Assembly (NCBI GenBank): GCA_030063045.1
Contig: JAQSEB010000011.1
Coordinates: 806,001-870,000, forward strand
Direction: 5' to 3'
Source: Pratylenchus scribneri
Taxonomy: Eukaryota; Nematoda; Chromadorea; Rhabditida; Pratylenchidae
DNA: 64,000 nucleotides
The position numbers and the translations under genes are program-made. Shown here one piece after another: positions 58,442 through 64,000 of this stretch (positions are counted from its first letter, which is position 1; each line of letters opens with the position of its first letter). The notes beneath the pieces are model-generated. The model was not told the DNA's origin and searched no databases. It saw nothing but the letters and a program-made list of their open reading frames with translations.

Positions 58442-61400
58442 TCAAACCCAACTATCGATGGATCGCCTTCTGTTTCCCATGGATTCTGGTTGATGTCCAT
58501 TCCCTTTTTGAACGGATGCATACAAATGATCAATCGTTGTTGGATTCTGAATTGGATACATATTTCGAATATTCCATTCCATTTCTTACTGGTTCAAAGT
58601 GACGTTGGCCATTCTTCAAATGCGGATGTTTTGGGGGTTTGGTTGACATTGGGTCAGATGAGGGCGAATTTGGGATACGAGCCTAAAAATTTGGCGAATA
58701 TATTCACGGAATTTTTTAAAAAAGCGAACGGATTGGGGTGGAGTATTGATGGCTCCATAGTGGCTGGTGTCCACACTATCCTCCATCCTCGATGAGGCCA
58801 AGGCTAAATGTGCCGGACGTTCCATGCCCTAAATTTTAATTTTCAACAATAATTCTATCCATATTCCACCTGTGAAGAGAAAGGTCGAGCCAGGGTTGTG
58901 GCCATGGATGATGGTGAATGCTTTTCGCCACCAATTCCGGTCCCATCCTTCCCATGTTTCCCTTTAACATATAAAGTTCCACTGTAAAAGTCGGCTTCGT
59001 TCAGTCCATTTTGACGGTACAATTCATGCAATTCTTTGTGCCTCCACATCATGAATAGGACCTGTGTGGCATATTTGCAAATTCGGCGCCCATAAATTGG
59101 GTAGGATTTTGCCAAAACTCTCAATCGTTCAGTGCCCTGAAATCCATTTAAAATTGGCAAAAAACATTAAAAAGACTTGTGCTGTTTCATGGACTGCTCT
59201 GGCCAATTCGGCATTTTGCCTAACTGCTTCCCAGAGAATGCCCAAAATTGCACCAAGTGTGGCATCGGAAGGGAATTCAGCAGCCAAAGCCGGCTGCTCC
59301 TTCAATTGGTCGAGTGTGGCACGATCTGGGATTTTGATGAGCAATTCGGGCAAAGCAAAACGGCCAATCAAATCCAAATTGCGCTGAAATTAATATCAAT
59401 TTATTTATTCATTGTGTCAAATTGACTTGGTCCAATGCCAAATTTCGAAGGGCACAACAAACGGCACAAACAACTCGATCTTCACGGAGTCGAAGTAATT
59501 CGACCAGAATTGGCAAACCCTTTTTAAGACCGGATTAAAATCGAAAAAAAGTGGATATTTTGCTGACTTTTTCCGTCCGGACTGTTTGTCTGACCAAAAT
59601 GGATCCATCGAAAGGACATCCGGCTAAATTTTGGATGGCCGCAGCCGATGCTTCCAGAATTTCACAGTCAGCGGAATCCTGGAGGACCCGAAGATAGAGG
59701 CGAACAGTGGATGGATGCCAAAGGCGTTGTGGACCCTAATGATTTGTAATTAATATTAATGTAATATAAATTCTCACTGATGCTGATGGCATTTCCAAAT
59801 CATCAGCAGTCTTTTCCGTCTCTATCTTTTTGGCCTTACGAAAGAGTCTACCCACATGTTTCTTTCCACCAATTGTACTCGTTTTCGGGCTCCCAGAGGG
59901 GGCAGATCTGCTTCGCTCTTAAACCAATTACGCTTAAAATATTATCAAAAATGAATTGCCTGTGCTTCGCCCAGATTGGGGAAACCCATTTTCGTTGGAT
60001 TGGCTGGAATCGGCGTGAATTTGATAACGAGATCGATTTGGATCGTATTTTGGGTCAACGACTTCTTGGACCCTTAAAATTAATAAATTCAAAAAAAAGG
60101 GCTCATTAATTGAATTTGCCTGTAACTGAGATTCCTTAGAAGGCAAACAACATTTTCGGTGCCTCTCGTGTCCAATTGGCCCCTTTGGATTGCCCCCTCC
60201 AGAAAAGTTAGCAAAACATCCACCAATCCGGGGGCCGATCGCAAAAAGCGACGAGCCTAAAATAATTCAAAATAAATAATATTAAATTTATAATTCACCT
60301 GATCATTGATTGCCGAAATATTCCGAAGAATTCCGGTGGCATTCCGGAAAACATTGGCTGCCGGATTTCGACCATTCGATGAATGCTGTGATGGGCCAGG
60401 ATGGCCTCCCTTCTGTTGTTGCTGGCCTATTTGTGGGGCATAAAGCATCCTAAAATTTGAATATGGGCGAAATTGGTCCATTTAAGCCTACACAGCATGT
60501 TGAATGATTATTTCTGCTGTTTGATTCAGAATTGGCTCCTTCAAATCATCGCAGGATGAAATATTCCAAAGGGCGCCAGTCGCCTCCTCATGGACCAATG
60601 TGGCATTTTGGATTGTTCGAAGTAATTGGGCCAACGCTTTTAATCCGCCCTTTTGATGGATCAACTTTTTATTGGCATCATTCGCTTTTCCAAATGCCAA
60701 ATTCTTTAGGCATCCACAAACATTTCGAAGGATTTCCGGATTCTGGGAACGTAACAAACTGATCAAACATTCAATGCCACCTGCAAAAATATTCAAATAT
60801 TTATTGGGATTTGATTCATTCTTTTGACCATAATTTCGTGTTTCCTCTTTGATTGTGTCATTGTTGAAGGTTAAATGTTGAAGATAGCCAGAGGCATCCA
60901 ACACCAATATTTGGTCGGGGCTTTTCAAATAGTCAATTACCTCCTTCAATGTTGGATCCCTCCATTGGAGGGAGGATTCGGTTTGACGATAAATGGGCGG
61001 AGGGGAATCTATAAATGAATGAATGTGCATTTTGGCACAATTCCAATTAAACCGACCATCTCTATCGGGCAATGGCGGTGATTCTCTGTTCATTTCCTCC
61101 ATCATTGGCATCATCATCATCATTGTATTTGGTTGATCCACTGGAGGAATTGATTGTTGGCCATCCACTTCAGGTATTGTGATTAGGGGGGATGGGTCCG
61201 AAGGTTGGGAAAGGCCAACGGCATTTTTGGCCAAAACCCGGAATTGATATTGATGCCCTTTTAGCAATGAACCAATGGACGTTTTACAAACTCGAACCAA
61301 TTGGCCTTCGGTCATTCGATACCAATTTTTGGCTAAATTTTAATTCGAATGGCCCAAAATGCATTCAACAGACCGTCCTGCATCAAATCCCTGAATTCCA

Positions 61401-64000
61401 CTTCGTATCCCTGAACAGGCAAAACACTTTTTGCTGGAAGCCAACAAAGTGTCAGGCAATTTCCGTCTCCAGAATCTGTGAATTCAATTCAATTTAATAA
61501 TTTATTTTATGAATTGGACCAATATATTCAGGGGCTGATGGTCTTTCTGGCACTTTTCTATGGGAAGAGGCACTGGCCAATGGGGCCCATTCAGCAGAAT
61601 TGCCTGCGGGGATAGGCCGAAGCCGAATTGGCTCGGATGGGGGCGATGGAATGGAGGAGCGAAGGCCGTTCAACAAAGAAATACTCCAAATTCGGAATTC
61701 GTAGCCAGAGGAATCCGGAAGGAGATTTTCAACTGGAATGTGGCAATAAAAAAGGATATAATGATAATAAATAAATATATGTGAATTTGTCTTGTTTTGG
61801 TTATCATTGAATGATTAAAAATGGAAATAAATTTTGGTTTGAAGAATGCGAATATTACGGAGTCAATTCAACCACCAAAATTTGGCCCCCAATTCCCCTT
61901 TTGTGTCCATTTGCATTGTTGAAGTGTGAACAAAGTTGACATGCGGGAATTGGTAATGTGGGCGGAGGAAGGCGGGCGGACTCCTTTTGAAAGTTACCCC
62001 AATTCTCCCTATATTTTCCATTGTTTTGTCTTTCACTTTGTTTTTGTTTTATTCAGCAGTTGAACAAAAAAAAAGTCGTCAAAATCAATTATTAATTAAT
62101 TATTCACTAAAAATTTCTTTTAATCTTCTTCTAATCCGTTTAAAAAGGTGTCTATGCAAATCTAAACGAAAATAGTATTTATATTAGCAGATCTCATAAA
62201 AATGATGGAATATGAGTAAGTAAAAGGAATATGGAGGGAAGGAGTGATGGTTTAGTTTAGTTGGTTTGAAAATGATGGAAATTGAAGGAAAGATGACCTC
62301 CCTTTCTTGCGCATTTACGCCCAAATAATTGCCCGTTTTGTTGTCCCCGTCAGTCAAGATGGGCTACCTCTCCCAATTTTCTCGTCTCCTTCACTAAAAC
62401 CTTTTCGCCGGACCGCGCTAAATGGTCCACACGCTATTTTCCCCTACCGTTATATATTCATCCTAAAAGTCGTCATCCGTTCTTCCCCTTCAATTCCATT
62501 AGAAGACCCCCAACGGCGTCGAAAACGAAAGAATTGGGTGAGGGTGGCTGGGAATGAAGGGTAAATGAGAATGGCAACCGTCCAAATGGGTTTTTCTCCG
62601 GGTGAAATTAGAATTGAGGGGAATGGAAAGGGAGGGGAAAGGGGGATGGAAACTGGTCTATATTTCTTTGTTCGGCTAAATTTTTCCAAAAAGAAGTTAT
62701 CCGTTCGATTTAAAAATAATATTTAATAAAAGGGAAATTAATAATATTTTTGAATGGATTAAATTTTGTTCCATTCAATGAATGAAACCGACCAATAAAA
62801 TGGTCCATTGTGGTGGTGACCGGCACCCGATGCTGACCACCACCTCCTCCTCCATCATTTTCATCGCCGATGACCGAATGAATTGGCGAAATTTGCTGAT
62901 CGGCCAGCTGCACCCATCCAGGCTCACCCAATTCCCTCATTTCCACCAAATAGGCCAAATGGGATGATGGGGGAAGGGTGAAGGATGATGATGATGATGT
63001 GGATGGCCAATGTAAATGCACCCAATTTGGACCACTTTCCAACACCTCAAAATGAATAATTCAATTAATTCATTCATTTTTAAGTCCACTTTTGGTTGGT
63101 TTGGTGCTGCTGGAATGGTGGCAAAATCGACGGCAGCAAATCCATTGACCTGTCGAATTGGGGCAGGTGGCCGAATTCGAATGAAGCCAGATGAAGGACT
63201 GGCCGATTCCCGACCGAATTTATCCCTTGACAGCACCCGAAATTCGTATTCCCCATTTGGGCGAAGTCCAAAGACTACAAAAATGAATAATCGAATGAAT
63301 AAATGGAATATTTTGCCTTGGAATCGATGTTCCATGGTTGGTCGATCATTTGCCGGAAGCCAATTTGGATTGTTCGCTTCTCGATATTCCACCTTTTGAA
63401 ATAATAATTAATTTATTTTAAACATTTTCCCCACCAAATATCCAATAAAGTTTTGGTCCAATTTTGTGCCTCCATCAATTCCATTTATTATTGTTGCCAT
63501 TCCGGGGTCGGCCATCGATGGCCTCCATTCAATGGTGGCCCGATCCGCCTCAACCCCAACAATTTGAGGACGGCCAGGGGCCGATGGTGGACTTTCAGCT
63601 ACAAATTGGAAAAGGACATTTATAAAGGTGGAATGGAAATTGATGGGATTTAAATAATTAATTTGGAATTCAAAAATTAATAAATAATAATAATGCTTTT
63701 GACACCTTCTGTTCCAAATTGTGTGCTTTTTTGTTCCCTGAGGCGAATTGGCGGTGTTGGATTGGAGGGAATGCCAAAACCTGCCATATTGGCACCAAGC
63801 ACCCGAAATTGATATGGCTCATCCGGATCCAAATTGGTTACTGCAAAAATATTGAATATTCATGTTTAATAATTTCTTAACAATATTGTTTATTTGAGTT
63901 AATTTCCCTTCTCCTCCCGAACAATTCTTCATTTTGGCAAAATTCCTCGGCAAAATATTCCATCGATTCAAATTCAACAAAATTGGAGGAAGAATACATT
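58442..64000 (-). CDS. jac-1: p120/delta-catenin with fibronectin III domains (JAC-1-like), 5' truncated by window
   Basis: A cadherin-associated armadillo protein of cell junctions. From the right edge the minus strand encodes several fibronectin III domains (for example [20 protein letters not shown] near 63250, [20 protein letters not shown] near 61230). The armadillo region follows: [20 protein letters not shown] (60960-60890), [55 protein letters not shown] and [20 protein letters not shown]. It continues to about 58880 and matches p120 catenin repeats in order. FN3 domains ahead of armadillo repeats are characteristic of C. elegans JAC-1. The last exons end [10 protein letters not shown] with the stop at 58442. 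DSWV is the class I PDZ ligand of ARVCF/delta-catenin. The intron near 61780-62750 is about 1 kb. The start lies beyond 64000. Confidence 0.92.
61780..62750 (-). other. Large intron of the catenin gene
   Basis: About 1 kb between FN3-coding exons, compared with 45-60 bp for most introns here. AT-rich. The minus-strand frame at 62450-62689 has no FN3-like pattern. Confidence 0.5.

Noticed and set aside
58328..58795. Plus-strand ORF of 155 codons
   Set aside because: Lies opposite the last exons of the catenin gene, and no domain is recognisable.
1..64000. tRNA, rRNA or snRNA genes
   Set aside because: I looked for B-box-like GGTTCGAATCC and cloverleaf arms and saw none that I could fold convincingly. 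A covariance-model scan would be decisive.

Overview
The window reads as nuclear DNA of a nematode, most likely a plant-parasitic tylenchid close to the cyst nematodes. The genes are broken by many very short AT-rich introns (often 43-60 bp, ending in ttttag). Several gene families are nematode-typed: a p120-type catenin preceded by fibronectin III domains, and a four-pass protein that looks like the nematode Clc-like family. At least four introns use GC instead of GT as donor, a trait I recall being unusually common in Globodera and Heterodera. The species cannot be fixed from the sequence alone.

Layout. 1-3357 (+): 3' part of the anaphase-promoting complex subunit APC7, its 5' exons lying left of the window. 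3714-5010: a large minisatellite. 5502 to about 10057 (-): a long, low-complexity, apparently tail-anchored protein of unknown function, with a 1.2-kb hAT-type element (7668-8877) in one intron. 12185-15818 (+): four tandem genes for small secreted proteins, two glycine-rich and three ending in a shared Pro-Pro-Gly-x-Pro-Gly motif. 18427-20190 (-): a bHLH transcription factor of the Beta3/OLIG class. 22921-38222 (+): a cGMP-dependent protein kinase whose second cyclic-nucleotide site is degenerate; one 7.6-kb intron holds a second minisatellite. 39383-43143 (+): a SWIM-type zinc-finger protein (or two genes) interrupted by a third minisatellite. 43422-44993 (-): proteasome subunit RPN7. 45415-46705: a DNA transposon with long inverted repeats. 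47020-48084, 48374-53350 and 53526-55277 (all -): PP4 regulatory subunit 2, VPS15 and the AFG1-like ATPase, packed 289 and 175 bp apart like a nematode operon. 56026-56774 (+): unrecognised small protein. 57269-58168 (+): Clc-like four-pass membrane protein. 58442-64000 (-): p120/delta-catenin (JAC-1-like) with FN3 domains, armadillo repeats and a C-terminal DSWV PDZ ligand; its 5' end lies beyond the window.

Most genes are housekeeping or signalling functions (cell cycle, proteasome, autophagy/endosome, mitochondrial quality control, adhesion). The parts that may be new are the secreted-protein cluster with its shared C-terminal motif, the family of unrelated minisatellites built on one common 14-bp core, and the kinase with a disrupted second cGMP pocket. 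All exon models were spliced by eye; extents of recognised genes are firm, individual splice sites less so.
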